Origin: CAJPQU01 sp052170475
GTDB lineage: Bacteria; Bacillota; Negativicutes; Selenomonadales; Selenomonadaceae
Assembly: GCA_052170475.1 (NCBI GenBank)
Contig: JBQNAL010000001.1
Coordinates: forward strand, 1-64,000
Direction of reading: 5' to 3'
DNA length: 64,000 nt
A program made the position numbers and the translations under genes. A model generated the notes under the pieces. It did no database searches and had not been told where the DNA came from. It saw only the letters and a program-made list of their open reading frames with translations. Shown here in pieces: positions 44,417 to 53,298 of this stretch; within the stretch, counting starts at the first letter, position 1; each line of letters begins with the position of its first letter.

Positions 44417-44482
44417 GGGTAAGAGAGTTTTTATTTGGTGGAAGCAATGGAAGCAACTTTTCTACTTTTAAGGAGGTTCATC

Positions 44483-45673
44483 ATGAGCAAGAAACGGGTA
44501 CTGTTTACGTCAGAATCTGTGACCGAAGGCCATCCCGATAAGCTGGCCGATCAGATTTCCGACAGCGTTTTGGATGCCATCATGGCGCAGGATCCCACAG
44601 GGCGCGTCGCCTGTGAGACGTTGGTGACGACGGGGCAGGTGCATGTGGTAGGGGAGATCTCAACGAAGTGCTACATCGACATCCCTCGCATCATTCGGGA
44701 TACCGTGGCGAGGATCGGCTACACGAAGGCAGAGTACGGATTTGACGCCAACACGTGCGGCATTTTGGTTTCCATCGATGAGCAGTCGCCGGACATTGCA
44801 CTTGGCGTGGATAAGGCGCTCGAGGCAAAGGAAGGGGACATGGATCCGATTGATGCCATTGGTGCCGGAGATCAGGGCATGATGTTCGGTTACGCGACGA
44901 ACGAGACGCCGGAATACATGCCGCTTCCCATCGCTTTGGCGCACAAGCTGACGCGGCGCTTGGCAGAGGTCAGAAAGAGCGGCGAGCTGAAGTGGCTGCG
45001 CCCGGATGGCAAGTCCCAAGTCACGGTCGTCTATGAGGATGGAAAGCCCGTGGCGGTAGATACGGTAGTCATCTCCACCCAGCACGATCCTGAGATTTCC
45101 CAAAAGGAGATTCGCGAGGCCATCATTGAGAAGGTGGTCAAAGCGGTGATTCCGGCGGAACTTTTGACAGCGGAGACGAAGTATTTCATCAATCCTACGG
45201 GGAAGTTCGTCATCGGTGGGCCGCAGGGCGACTCGGGCCTCACGGGGCGCAAGATCATCGTGGATACCTACGGCGGTATGGCGCGGCACGGCGGGGGAGC
45301 TTTCTCCGGCAAGGATCCCACAAAGGTCGATCGCTCGGCGGCTTATGCGGCTCGCTATGCTGCGAAAAATATTGTCGCGGCGGGCTTAGCGGATCGCTGC
45401 GAGATCCAGTTGGCCTATGCCATCGGCGTTGCGCGCCCCGTTTCCATTTTTGTCAAGACCTTTGGCACGGGGAAGGTGGCAGAGGAGAAGATTGCCGAGT
45501 TGGTCGGGAAGCACTTTGACCTTCGTCCGGCGGGGATCATCAAGAGTCTTGATTTGCGGCGCCCCATCTACGCGCAGACGGCAGCTTACGGACATTTTGG
45601 CCGCACGGATCTCGACCTGCCTTGGGAACGCACGGATAAAGCCGAATTGTTGAAAAAAGAGGCCGGGCTGTAA
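44483..45673 (+). CDS. metK: S-adenosylmethionine synthetase
   Basis: Makes SAM from methionine and ATP. 396 aa; GHPDK near 14, GAGDQG near 118, and the Gly-rich HGGGAFSGKDPTKVDRSAAYA segment near 270. The start is the ATG at 44483 after AAGGAGG; frames starting earlier run into the leader. Controlled by the S-box upstream. Confidence 0.95.
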   Translation: MSKKRVLFTSESVTEGHPDKLADQISDSVLDAIMAQDPTGRVACETLVTTGQVHVVGEISTKCYIDIPRIIRDTVARIGYTKAEYGFDANTCGILVSIDEQSPDIALGVDKALEAKEGDMDPIDAIGAGDQGMMFGYATNETPEYMPLPIALAHKLTRRLAEVRKSGELKWLRPDGKSQVTVVYEDGKPVAVDTVVISTQHDPEISQKEIREAIIEKVVKAVIPAELLTAETKYFINPTGKFVIGGPQGDSGLTGRKIIVDTYGGMARHGGGAFSGKDPTKVDRSAAYAARYAAKNIVAAGLADRCEIQLAYAIGVARPVSIFVKTFGTGKVAEEKIAELVGKHFDLRPAGIIKSLDLRRPIYAQTAAYGHFGRTDLDLPWERTDKAELLKKEAGL

Positions 45674-45690
45674 GAACGCATGGAGAGGGA

Positions 45691-45732
45691 AACGTGGTCG
45701 CCCCACTGGTTTGGGGTTGACCACGTTTTTTC
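45691..45732 (+). terminator. Terminator after metK
   Basis: AACGTGGTC/GACCACGTT outer arms with CCCCA/TGGGG inner arms and a TTTTTTC tail. Confidence 0.85.
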
Positions 45733-45778
45733 ATGCGCTGGGATCCTGCTACACGGTGGGGGAAGCGAGAAAAAAGGA

Positions 45779-45807
45779 TTGACAGACCTTGGACGGTACT
45801 ATATCAT
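45779..45807 (+). promoter_or_regulatory. Promoter of typA
   Basis: TTGACA (45779-45784), 17 bp, TATCAT (45802-45807). Confidence 0.7.
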
Positions 45808-45877
45808 TGAAAAGCGACGCAAAAATGGTCGTGATATATTTGGTACAGTGAAAAGCAGTAGGAGGCAAGTGTTCAGG

Positions 45878-47704
45878 ATGCGTACGACGGAGAATTTGAG
45901 GAATGTCGCCATCATCGCCCATGTCGATCACGGCAAGACGACGCTGGTGGACGCAATGTTAAAGCAGAGTCATGTGTTTCGTGCCAATGAGCAGGTGGCG
46001 GAGCGGGTGATGGATTCCGGCGATATTGAGCGGGAGCGCGGGATCACGATCCTGTCGAAGAATACTGCCATCATGTATAAGGACATTAAGATCAATATCG
46101 TGGACACGCCGGGACATGCGGATTTCGGTGGGGAAGTGGAGCGCGTGCTGAACATGGTGGACGGCGTTCTCCTTTTGGTCGATGCCTTTGAGGGGCCGAT
46201 GCCCCAGACGAAGTATGTCCTGCGAAAGGCATTGGAGCAAAAGCTCAAACCGATTGTGGTCATCAATAAGATCGACCGCCCCGATCAGCGAGTGGATGAT
46301 GTGTACGATGAAGTTTTGGAACTTTTCATGGACTTAGGTGCGGACGATGATCAGCTCGATTTCCCAGTGGTGTACTGCGCTGCCCGGGACGGCATCGCGA
46401 AGCTCGATATGGCGGACGAAAGCAAGAATTTGGAGCCGCTCATGGACATGCTCATCAAGGAGATCCCCTCCCCGAAAGGGGACGTAGAAGGGCCGCTTCA
46501 AATGATGGTGACGACCCTCGAAGCGGACGAATATGTGGGGAAGGTGGCCATCGGGCGCATCATGCGCGGTGTGGCTCGCCCCAATCAAAACGTTGTCCTC
46601 TTGGCCGGAGATGAAGAAGTGAAGGCAAAAATTGGCAAGGTTTTGGTCTATGAAGGACTGAAAAAGGTGGAAACGGAGGTTGCTGGCCTAGGAGAGATCG
46701 TGGCCTTGACGGGGCTTGGCAATGTCCATATTGGGCAGACGGTAGCGGACGCTGTCACCCCGGAGGCGCTTCCCACCATCAATATCGATGAGCCGACCCT
46801 TTCTATGACCTTCGGCGTCAATACGAGTCCTTTCGCTGGGCGGGAGGGGCAGTTTGTGACGTCCCGACATCTGCGGGATCGACTGTATAAGGAAGTGGAG
46901 ACGAATGTGGCGCTGCGCGTGGAGGAGACGGACGCCGCCGATGTCTTCAAGGTTTCTGGGCGAGGGGAACTTCACCTCTCCATTTTGATTGAGACCATGC
47001 GCCGCGAAGGATATGAAATGCAGGTGGGAAAGCCGGAAGTCATCTACAAGACCATCAATGGACAGCGGTGCGAGCCGATGGAAAATCTTACGGTGGAAGT
47101 TCCTCAAGAGTATATGGGGACGGTGATGGAACTTTTGGGCAAGCGTAAGGCGGAGCTTTCTAATATGACGGAGGGCAACGGCTACATGCGCTTGGAATTT
47201 ATCGTCCCGGCGCGGGGGCTCATCGGGTTTCGTTCGGAACTTTTGACCAGCACGAAGGGCAATGGGATCATGAGCCATGTGTTCCATGGCTACGCGCCCT
47301 ATAAAGGGGATATGGAAGCTCGGGAACACGGCTCTTTGGTAGCCTTTGAGGAAGGGGAAACGACGGGGTACGGCATCTATACCTTGCAGGATCGGGGAAC
47401 CATGTTCATTTCTCCGAATCAGGCCGTGTACGAGGGCATGATCGTGGGGGAAAATTCCAGGGAGTTAGATATCGACATCAATCCCTGTAAGCAAAAGCAT
47501 GTGTCCAATATGCGGACTTCGTCGTCGGATGAGGCCATTCGCTTGACGCCGCCGCGCATTTTAAGTTTGGAACAGGCGTTGGAGTACATCAATGACGAGG
47601 AATTAGTGGAAGTGACGCCCCAGAGCGTGCGACTGAGAAAAGCGGTACTGGATCATTCCGCGCGAGGCAGAGCAAGAAAAAATGCCATCAAAGCGAAGGC
47701 GTAG
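45878..47704 (+). CDS. typA: GTPase TypA/BipA
   Basis: Ribosome-associated translational GTPase involved in stress and cold adaptation. 608 aa; G1 AHVDHGKTTLVD at 14-25, switch region ERERGITI, G3 DTPGHADF, G4 NKIDR. It has the EF-G-like C-terminal domains and BipA-specific tail (TPPRILSLEQALEYINDEELVEVTP). Start: ATG 45878 (AGGAGG 12 bp upstream); a GTG at 45869 is in frame and closer to that site. Confidence 0.94.
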   Translation: MRTTENLRNVAIIAHVDHGKTTLVDAMLKQSHVFRANEQVAERVMDSGDIERERGITILSKNTAIMYKDIKINIVDTPGHADFGGEVERVLNMVDGVLLLVDAFEGPMPQTKYVLRKALEQKLKPIVVINKIDRPDQRVDDVYDEVLELFMDLGADDDQLDFPVVYCAARDGIAKLDMADESKNLEPLMDMLIKEIPSPKGDVEGPLQMMVTTLEADEYVGKVAIGRIMRGVARPNQNVVLLAGDEEVKAKIGKVLVYEGLKKVETEVAGLGEIVALTGLGNVHIGQTVADAVTPEALPTINIDEPTLSMTFGVNTSPFAGREGQFVTSRHLRDRLYKEVETNVALRVEETDAADVFKVSGRGELHLSILIETMRREGYEMQVGKPEVIYKTINGQRCEPMENLTVEVPQEYMGTVMELLGKRKAELSNMTEGNGYMRLEFIVPARGLIGFRSELLTSTKGNGIMSHVFHGYAPYKGDMEAREHGSLVAFEEGETTGYGIYTLQDRGTMFISPNQAVYEGMIVGENSRELDIDINPCKQKHVSNMRTSSSDEAIRLTPPRILSLEQALEYINDEELVEVTPQSVRLRKAVLDHSARGRARKNAIKAKA

Positions 47705-47747
47705 TCTTCCCAAAGAAATATAGGAATTTAGATTCAATTTAAGGTTA

Positions 47748-47832
47748 TTGCAGGAATTTCTTTTCGACCTTGCAGGAATTTTTCATTCTATCAAGAAATT
47801 TCTTGTACTGCATAAAGTTTGATTTGTATGAT
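47748..47832 (+). promoter_or_regulatory. Regulatory region of second sepF: direct repeats, palindrome, promoter
   Basis: TTGCAGGAATTT occurs at 47748-47759 and 47770-47781 (22-bp spacing). The perfect 14-bp palindrome CAAGAAATTTCTTG (47792-47805) overlaps the -35 of a promoter TTGTAC (47803-47808), 18 bp, TATGAT (47827-47832). The arrangement suggests a regulated promoter; no regulator is identifiable. Confidence 0.45.
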
Positions 47833-47863
47833 GACAACCTTTTCGCTTCGGGAGGCGACAGCG

Positions 47864-48349
47864 ATGAATATGTTGGAAAAACTGAAAAACCTGCTCATGC
47901 CGGAAGTGATTGAGGAGGAAGAGGTCGAAGAGAAAGAGGAAGAGATGGTCGAGACGCCGCGGAAAGTGGTGAACGGCACGCCCATCGCACCGCCTTTTGC
48001 CCAAGCGCGACCTGTGGTGTCCTCGGTTCGTCCAAAGCCCGCGATGATGTCGGAGCAGCCGCATCTTTCCGTCCGTACGACGCCGGTGGAGGAGTTGGCG
48101 GTGGATATTTACGTTCCTACGGCATTCGCGCAAGCGGCGAGGATCGCTGATAATCTCATCGCAAAGAAGGCCGCCATCGTGAATTATGAGCGCGTGGAAG
48201 GGAACGAACAGCGCCGTATCTGCGATTTCATCAACGGCGTATGTTATATCTTGGATGGGGAAGCGCGGCGGATTTCAGACGGTATGGTGCTGTACGTTCC
48301 GGCGGGGGTTAATGTCGTTTCGGCACAGACGGTCGCCACCAAGAAATAA
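47864..48349 (+). CDS. SepF-like protein (second copy)
   Basis: A 161-aa SepF paralogue. The N-terminal amphipathic helix MNMLEKLKNLLMP and the C-terminal SepF core (about 85-160: VDIYVPTAFAQAARIADNLIAKKAAIVNYERV and RRICDFINGVCYILDGEARRI) are both kept. They are joined by a long linker that is first very acidic (EVIEEEEVEEKEEE) and then Pro- and Ser-rich. GGGAGG precedes the ATG. It is a single-gene unit between typA and pepD, far from the division cluster. Its own palindromic promoter hints at conditional expression. Confidence 0.88.
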   Translation: MNMLEKLKNLLMPEVIEEEEVEEKEEEMVETPRKVVNGTPIAPPFAQARPVVSSVRPKPAMMSEQPHLSVRTTPVEELAVDIYVPTAFAQAARIADNLIAKKAAIVNYERVEGNEQRRICDFINGVCYILDGEARRISDGMVLYVPAGVNVVSAQTVATKK

Positions 48350-48362
48350 GAAAGTACATGGC

Positions 48363-48399
48363 AGCAAAGCGATGGGGTGACCGTCGCTTTGCTTTCTTT
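48363..48399 (+). terminator. Terminator after second sepF
   Basis: AGCAAAGCGA and TCGCTTTGCT arms, tail TTCTTTAT. Confidence 0.75.
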
Positions 48400-48432
48400 A
48401 TACCCTTTTCAGGGCGTCGGGAAGGAGCGGGG

Positions 48433-49896
48433 ATGTTGCTGCGGGATGAGGAGATCTTAGAAGGGGTTTTGGCAGAATTTGAAAAATTGGCGGCGATTCC
48501 GCGTCCGTCGGGGGACGAGCGGGCAGTCAGCGATTATTTGTACGATGCGTTTTCTCGTATGGGATGCACCGTGGCGCAGGATGAAGCATACAACGTTATT
48601 GCCGATTTAGCGGCGACGGCGGGGTATGAAGCGGCGCCAAGGACGATTCTTCAAGGGCATATGGACATGGTGTGTGTGGCTGATGAAGGCGTGATCTATG
48701 ATCCACGGCATGATCCCATCCGGCTGGTGCGAACGGCAGATTACCTCTCGGCCGATGGGACGAGCTTGGGGGCGGATGACGGCGCCGGCGTGGCGGAGAT
48801 CCTGTATCTATTTCAGCACGCGCCGGAGCCTCATGGGCCGTTACGGGCGATCCTCACCGTGGACGAGGAGAGCGGCATGACCGGGGTGCGGCATTTAGAT
48901 CCGAAGTATTTGACGGATGCCGCTTTTTTCCTGAATTGTGATTCGGAAGAAGATGATCTCTTGACGGTGGGCAGTGCGGGCGGCCTTGATATGGAGTTTT
49001 GCCGTCCGCTCCACTGGCGTTCGGCGGAGGACGGTACGGCGTGGCAACTTATGGTGGGTGGGCTCAAAGGCGGTCATTCCGGGGAGCGAATCGGGGACGG
49101 GCGGGGGAATGCGATTCGTGTTTTGGCGCGCCTCCTCTTGGCGCTTCGGCAGGAGCATGTCCCGATTGCCGTGGCATCCCTTGCGGGTGGAACGGCACGC
49201 AACGCGATTGCGGCCACCGCGTCGGCGGTTTTCGTTTCGACGGCGGACGAATCGGCGATTCGTCGGGTGATGACGGAGCAGAAAGAGCGGTTCTTGGCAG
49301 CGTATGGCAGTGCAGATCCAGGGATTACGCTCAACTTAACAGCGGTAAAACGGCCGATTCAGGTCATGGCGGAGGAGGACTTGGCAGCGATCACGGAGCT
49401 GATCCTCGTCCTGCACAGCGGCGTTTATGCCATGTCCCCTCATTTGCCGGGATTGGTGGAAACATCGGCGAATCTTGGCCTTTTGCGCACGGATGAAGCG
49501 GCGGCGCGGCTCACCTACTATCCGCGTTCCAGCGTCGATGAGAAATTGCGGTCGTTTCAGCAAATAGGATACCTTTTGGGGAAGCGATTTGGCTGTTTGG
49601 TGCGGATCGGGGATCCTCTGCCCGCTTGGCAGGAAAAACCAAACAGTCCGCTGAAGCGTCTGGCAGCACGGGTCTTTGAGGCGCAACGGAGACGAACCAT
49701 GCGCGTTGCTGCCATTCACGCAGGGTTGGAGGTCAGCTTCATTGTCAAGAAGAATCCCCAGCTGGATGCGATTTCCGTTGGCGTCACTACCTTGGATATT
49801 CATAGCCCGAGAGAAAGGCTCCTGCTCTCTACGGTAGCCCCCCAAGTGCGCTTCTTATCGGAAATTCTTCGCTGTATTGCCGTCGGGGATGTGTGA
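48433..49896 (+). CDS. pepD: Aminoacyl-histidine dipeptidase (Xaa-His dipeptidase, M20C)
   Basis: Cytoplasmic dizinc dipeptidase (carnosinase-like). 487 aa from the ATG at 48433 (GAAGGAG site). Metal ligands are visible in LQGHMDMVC, LGADDGAGVAEI and TVDEESGMTG; FLNCDSEEDD and the lid region GLKGGHSGERIGDGRGNAI follow. Typical for the family in length and order. Confidence 0.92.
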   Translation: MLLRDEEILEGVLAEFEKLAAIPRPSGDERAVSDYLYDAFSRMGCTVAQDEAYNVIADLAATAGYEAAPRTILQGHMDMVCVADEGVIYDPRHDPIRLVRTADYLSADGTSLGADDGAGVAEILYLFQHAPEPHGPLRAILTVDEESGMTGVRHLDPKYLTDAAFFLNCDSEEDDLLTVGSAGGLDMEFCRPLHWRSAEDGTAWQLMVGGLKGGHSGERIGDGRGNAIRVLARLLLALRQEHVPIAVASLAGGTARNAIAATASAVFVSTADESAIRRVMTEQKERFLAAYGSADPGITLNLTAVKRPIQVMAEEDLAAITELILVLHSGVYAMSPHLPGLVETSANLGLLRTDEAAARLTYYPRSSVDEKLRSFQQIGYLLGKRFGCLVRIGDPLPAWQEKPNSPLKRLAARVFEAQRRRTMRVAAIHAGLEVSFIVKKNPQLDAISVGVTTLDIHSPRERLLLSTVAPQVRFLSEILRCIAVGDV

Positions 49897-49908
49897 GGGA
49901 ACATAAGA

Positions 49909-49955
49909 AAAAGAGCTGCGGCGCACGGAAACACGTGAGCGGCAGCCCTTTTTTA
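49909..49955. terminator. Bidirectional terminator between pepD and acyltransferase gene
   Basis: Imperfect hairpin (AAAGAGCTGC...GCACG / CGTG...GCAGCCCTTTTTT) between converging genes. Confidence 0.65.
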
Positions 49956-51062
49956 TTTTTTGCTCCCGATGGTCAGTTCGTTTACGATAGGCCAACGTGC
50001 TCCGATGCGCCGGACGATGATGGCGGCAGCGATGGAGAGGGCAGCCACCGCGACATAAAAGAGGAGGGCGAGAGGTGCGGTCATGGTGAGCTCGGCGCGG
50101 TGGATGAGGAGGCTGAGGTACGTGATGAACACAGGGTGGACGAGATAGACAAAATAGGAATGGCGGCCTAAGAGAGACAACAGGGGATTTAGCCGGCGGG
50201 GATAGGGTTGGAGCGTAAATAGTGTGAAGAAAAAAAGCGACGCGCCCAAGGTGTAGAAAATCCCTGCGGGGCAGAGCTGATGTGCCATGTTGATGGCGCC
50301 GATGGGGGTGTAGTGCGCGCCGTAGAGGAGCCAGTAGTAGTAGCCTAAAAGCCCGACCAGTGACGCAGCAAAAAACAAGGTGATCGAGTGGCGACGCCGC
50401 ACCATGAAGCGGCGAAACGCTTCCGCGCGCAATCCCAAAAAGCCGCCTAAGAGAAAGATGAACACATAGTGGACGACCCAGTAATTAAGCCGGTTCACCA
50501 CGAGCGCTTGGAGATAGGGATTGGCAATGGCATACGGCTGAAGAAGAAAGCTGGACCAATAATCGAAGGCGATCTGAAAGAGTAACAAAAAGAATAGCCC
50601 CCGGCGGGTCATGCGACGTACCAGCCAGATCCAAAAGGGCATCAGGAGGTAGAACCAGAGCAGGATGACGAGAAAATAGAGCTGGTAACTGGCAAAGCCG
50701 AAGAAGAGGTATTTCACGATGGCACGGAGATTGAGCAGCATGGGATCCTGAAAGAGAAGGGTGTAGTGGAGAATGTAAAAGGCTGACCAAACGAGGTACG
50801 GAATGAGGACAGCGTGAAGACGCCGCCGCAAAAAAGCGCGATAGGAAAAGGGGACGTTGGGATCTAAGTGATAAAAGAGCCCGAAAGCCGAGATGAAGAA
50901 AAAGATGGGAACAGAAAAACGGGTCGCGATCTCAAAGAGCGCGACCAAGTGGAGATTGGGCGTGGGGTTTTCTAAGTATTGTGATCCGATGTGGATCCCG
51001 ATGACCCCGAGCATGGAGATCCCTCGGATGTATTCAATGGCGTCGAGACGCGGCTTATCCAT
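49953..51062 (-). CDS. Acyltransferase family 3 membrane protein
   Basis: A 369-aa integral membrane acyltransferase (OafA/WecH type) with about ten helices. The N-terminal RLDAIEYIRGISMLGVIGIHIG segment carries the conserved His, and LPYLVW-like and LGRHSYFVYLVHPVF motifs fit the family. Such enzymes O-acylate cell-surface polysaccharides or membrane glycans; the substrate is unknown. Expressed after the SIMPL gene on the same strand (16 bp gap). Confidence 0.85.
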   Translation of the reverse strand: MDKPRLDAIEYIRGISMLGVIGIHIGSQYLENPTPNLHLVALFEIATRFSVPIFFFISAFGLFYHLDPNVPFSYRAFLRRRLHAVLIPYLVWSAFYILHYTLLFQDPMLLNLRAIVKYLFFGFASYQLYFLVILLWFYLLMPFWIWLVRRMTRRGLFFLLLFQIAFDYWSSFLLQPYAIANPYLQALVVNRLNYWVVHYVFIFLLGGFLGLRAEAFRRFMVRRRHSITLFFAASLVGLLGYYYWLLYGAHYTPIGAINMAHQLCPAGIFYTLGASLFFFTLFTLQPYPRRLNPLLSLLGRHSYFVYLVHPVFITYLSLLIHRAELTMTAPLALLFYVAVAALSIAAAIIVRRIGARWPIVNELTIGSKK

Positions 51063-51078
51063 GAGCGATGCGAACCGC

Positions 51079-51801
51079 TCAGTCTGAGAGACGGAACTCG
51101 ATCTCTACGTTGGCGGAGAGCGTCAGTGTGCCGCCCTCAATGGGCGTCGCTGCGCCGAAGCCGGCGGCATTTGCCATCATGCGTTCCTTGAAATAAGGGG
51201 GCGTGGAGGCGGATTCTTCCGATACGCGCACGACACCGACAATGGATTTTCCCATGGCACGGGCGATGGCCTCGGCCTTTTCGCGAGCGTCTTTCACCGC
51301 TGACGTCAGGGCTTCACGCCGCAGAGGACGGGAATCGCGGAAAGAAAATTCCAAGGCGTTCACGTTGTTTGCGCCATGGGTGAGAGCGGCGTCGATGATC
51401 TGACCAATTTTCGTGATGTCTTCGATACGGACGAGGAGCGTATTATTTACCGTGTAGCCGGTGATGGTACCCCGCTGTGCGTCTTCGTAGCTATATTCCG
51501 GGCTGAAATTGTAATTTTGTGTCTGGAAATCGTGCGCAGCGATCCCCAACTCTTCCAATGCAGCGAAAATGCTTTGGCTGGCGGCTGCATTCCTTTCCTG
51601 CGCATCTCGCGCCACGGTGGAATAGGTCGTCACGCCTAAGGAGATGGTCGCCTGATCCGCAGCGCCCTGCACGCTGCCTCGGCCGTTGACGGTAAGCGTA
51701 GGCACCGACGACGCCTCGTTCGCCGCTGCGGCGGCCGTGCTTGTCGCTATCGTGAGTATCGTCCAAGCCATCCATACCCCTAAAAGAAACAACCGCTTCA
51801 T
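51079..51801 (-). CDS. SIMPL-domain (DUF541) exported protein
   Basis: A 240-aa protein with a signal peptide (about 1-27) and a SIMPL domain (about 35-235), recognised by VNGRGSVQGAADQATISLGV, the NNTLLVRIEDITKIGQIID stretch and AREKAEAIARAMGK. The family is periplasmic or outer-membrane associated with uncertain function; some members are linked to oxidative stress. It has the order SIMPL then acyltransferase. Confidence 0.88.
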   Translation of the reverse strand: MKRLFLLGVWMAWTILTIATSTAAAAANEASSVPTLTVNGRGSVQGAADQATISLGVTTYSTVARDAQERNAAASQSIFAALEELGIAAHDFQTQNYNFSPEYSYEDAQRGTITGYTVNNTLLVRIEDITKIGQIIDAALTHGANNVNALEFSFRDSRPLRREALTSAVKDAREKAEAIARAMGKSIVGVVRVSEESASTPPYFKERMMANAAGFGAATPIEGGTLTLSANVEIEFRLSD

Positions 51802-51939
51802 GTACCTTCATCCTTTCTCGTATAGCATAAAACTTCTTCGTCTATCATACCTGCTTCCCCTTTGCTTGTAAAGATTTCGTGAAAATAAACTCGATGGGAC
51901 ATGGTGTTCCGCCGTTTTTGCATTTTCTGAAAAAGTGGC

Positions 51940-51969
51940 TTGACAATTGTCCAACTTCGATAGTATACT
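51940..51969 (+). promoter_or_regulatory. Promoter of tRNA-Leu
   Basis: TTGACA (51940-51945), 18 bp, TATACT (51964-51969), 24 bp before the tRNA. Confidence 0.75.
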
Positions 51970-51993
51970 ACTTTTTGTTGGTATTTCTTCGCT

Positions 51994-52079
51994 GCCGAAG
52001 TGGCGGAATTGGCAGACGCACTTGACTCAAAATCAAGCGGCCACAAACCGTGCCGGTTCGAGTCCGGCCTTCGGCACCA
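51994..52079 (+). tRNA. tRNA-Leu (CAA)
   Basis: Acceptor stem GCCGAAG/CTTCGGC, D-arm, anticodon stem CTTGA/TCAAG with the loop CTCAAAA (anticodon CAA), long variable arm, T-loop GTTCGAGTC, discriminator A and encoded CCA. 86 nt with the extra arm expected of tRNA-Leu. It decodes UUG. The 3' end abuts a prophage. Confidence 0.96.
52040..52079. other. Probable prophage attachment site (attL) in the tRNA-Leu 3' end
   Basis: The integrase gene begins 84 bp beyond the tRNA and reads toward it, the usual arrangement for tyrosine-recombinase phages that use a tRNA 3' half as attB and restore it. The exact core and the other copy lie outside the evidence, since the right end of the prophage is beyond the window. 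Confidence 0.6.
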
Positions 52080-52090
52080 GTAATCTAAAG

Positions 52091-52121
52091 GCTTCCGGGA
52101 AAAAATCTCGGGAGCTTTTTT
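52091..52121 (+). terminator. Terminator after tRNA-Leu
   Basis: GCTTCCGGGA and TCTCGGGAGC arms with an A5 loop and TTTTTT tail. Confidence 0.8.
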
Positions 52122-52162
52122 GTGTGGTTTTATTTTTGACATCATTTTTGACATCATGGGTG

Positions 52163-53269
52163 TCAGCGCCCATATTTTTCTTCGCACTTGACCACTTTTT
52201 CAGTGATTCCTTTTTGCATCTGTTCCGTGTTATGGATGTACCGATCCATCGTGAACGAGGCGGAGGCGTGGCCAAGGCGCACTTGGATCTTCTTCGCGCT
52301 GATTTCCTGCTCGGCGAGAAGTGTCGCGTGGGTATGCCGGAAGGAATGAAACCGTAAATCTTGTGGCAGGTTCAGCCTTTTTTTGAGATCGGCGAAGGCG
52401 TGCGTCACTGTGTCCAGCCGCATGGGTTTTTCATCATCTTTGAGGGAGCGAAAGATATAGTCGTCTTTTGTGAGAGGGACACCCCGTCGCAGAAGCGTTT
52501 CCACGAGTTTCTTTTTCCACGCGAGGAGGTTCTGCACGGCGGCCGGTGACATCGTAACTGTGCGGGCGCTATACGCCGTCTTGGTCGCGCCTTCATACTC
52601 CCCTGTTGCCCGTTTTCGTGCCTTTGTGACATGGACGAGCGCCGCCTTTTCGTCGAAGTCCGACCAGCGGAGCGCGACGATCTCACCCCGGCGCAGCCCC
52701 GTGTCCCAAGCAAATTTGAAGAGGTGTTCCACCTGTGAGCCGCGGATCGCGTCAAGGAGTACATGATAAATCTCCGGCGTGACGATGCCCGCAGCCGTCG
52801 CTTTGTGTTTCGGCTTGCGGATGTATTCCATCGGATTGTTTTCGATCAGCCGCTCAAATTTGGCTGCTTTGAAGATAGAATGGAGCAGCGTGTAGACCGC
52901 CTGCCGGGTTCGGTCCCCCTCAATTTTACTGAGGATATGCTTCAAGAGGGCCGGCTTTACATCGGCAATCTTCATGTTTTCTGGGATGTTCGGCAGGATA
53001 TGGCGGGCGAGAAAGCCCTGATAAGTGACGAGCGTTGAAGCCTCTAACTTGTCCACGTCTCGCTTCATGGTGAGAAACTCATCGGTGAAGCGGTGAAACG
53101 TCTCGACCAAGAGAAAGTCCGAGATGTTCGCGTTGAGAATCCGTCGGCGCTCCGTCTCAAGTTCCTGAAGCGTATATCCGTAGAAATAGCGCCGCGTCTT
53201 TTCGCCCGTGATTGGGTTCTCAAGCATGATACTGGATTGGTAGCGCCCATCTTTTCGTTTTGTTGGCAT
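52163..53269 (-). CDS. int: Phage tyrosine recombinase/integrase
   Basis: Site-specific recombinase, 368 aa from the ATG at 53269 (GGAGGTG site). N-terminal AP2-like arm-binding domain (KRKDGRYQSSIMLENPITGEKTRRYFYGYT), core-binding SAM-like domain, and catalytic domain with Arg in TGLRRGEIVALRW, HSFRHTHATLL (His-x-x-Arg) and the nucleophile in FTMDRYIH. It is complete and in the usual position next to the tRNA target. Confidence 0.94.
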   Translation of the reverse strand: MPTKRKDGRYQSSIMLENPITGEKTRRYFYGYTLQELETERRRILNANISDFLLVETFHRFTDEFLTMKRDVDKLEASTLVTYQGFLARHILPNIPENMKIADVKPALLKHILSKIEGDRTRQAVYTLLHSIFKAAKFERLIENNPMEYIRKPKHKATAAGIVTPEIYHVLLDAIRGSQVEHLFKFAWDTGLRRGEIVALRWSDFDEKAALVHVTKARKRATGEYEGATKTAYSARTVTMSPAAVQNLLAWKKKLVETLLRRGVPLTKDDYIFRSLKDDEKPMRLDTVTHAFADLKKRLNLPQDLRFHSFRHTHATLLAEQEISAKKIQVRLGHASASFTMDRYIHNTEQMQKGITEKVVKCEEKYGR

Positions 53270-53298
53270 AATAAAACACCTCCAAAGTGTTTGCGGAT

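Noticed and set aside
45680..45877. N-terminal extension of typA
   Set aside because: It would run through a terminator and a promoter; homologues begin near RTTENLRNVAIIAHVDHGK.
52163..53269. Insertion sequences or transposases
   Set aside because: The only recombinase is the phage integrase; no DDE or HUH transposase and no terminal inverted repeats were seen.
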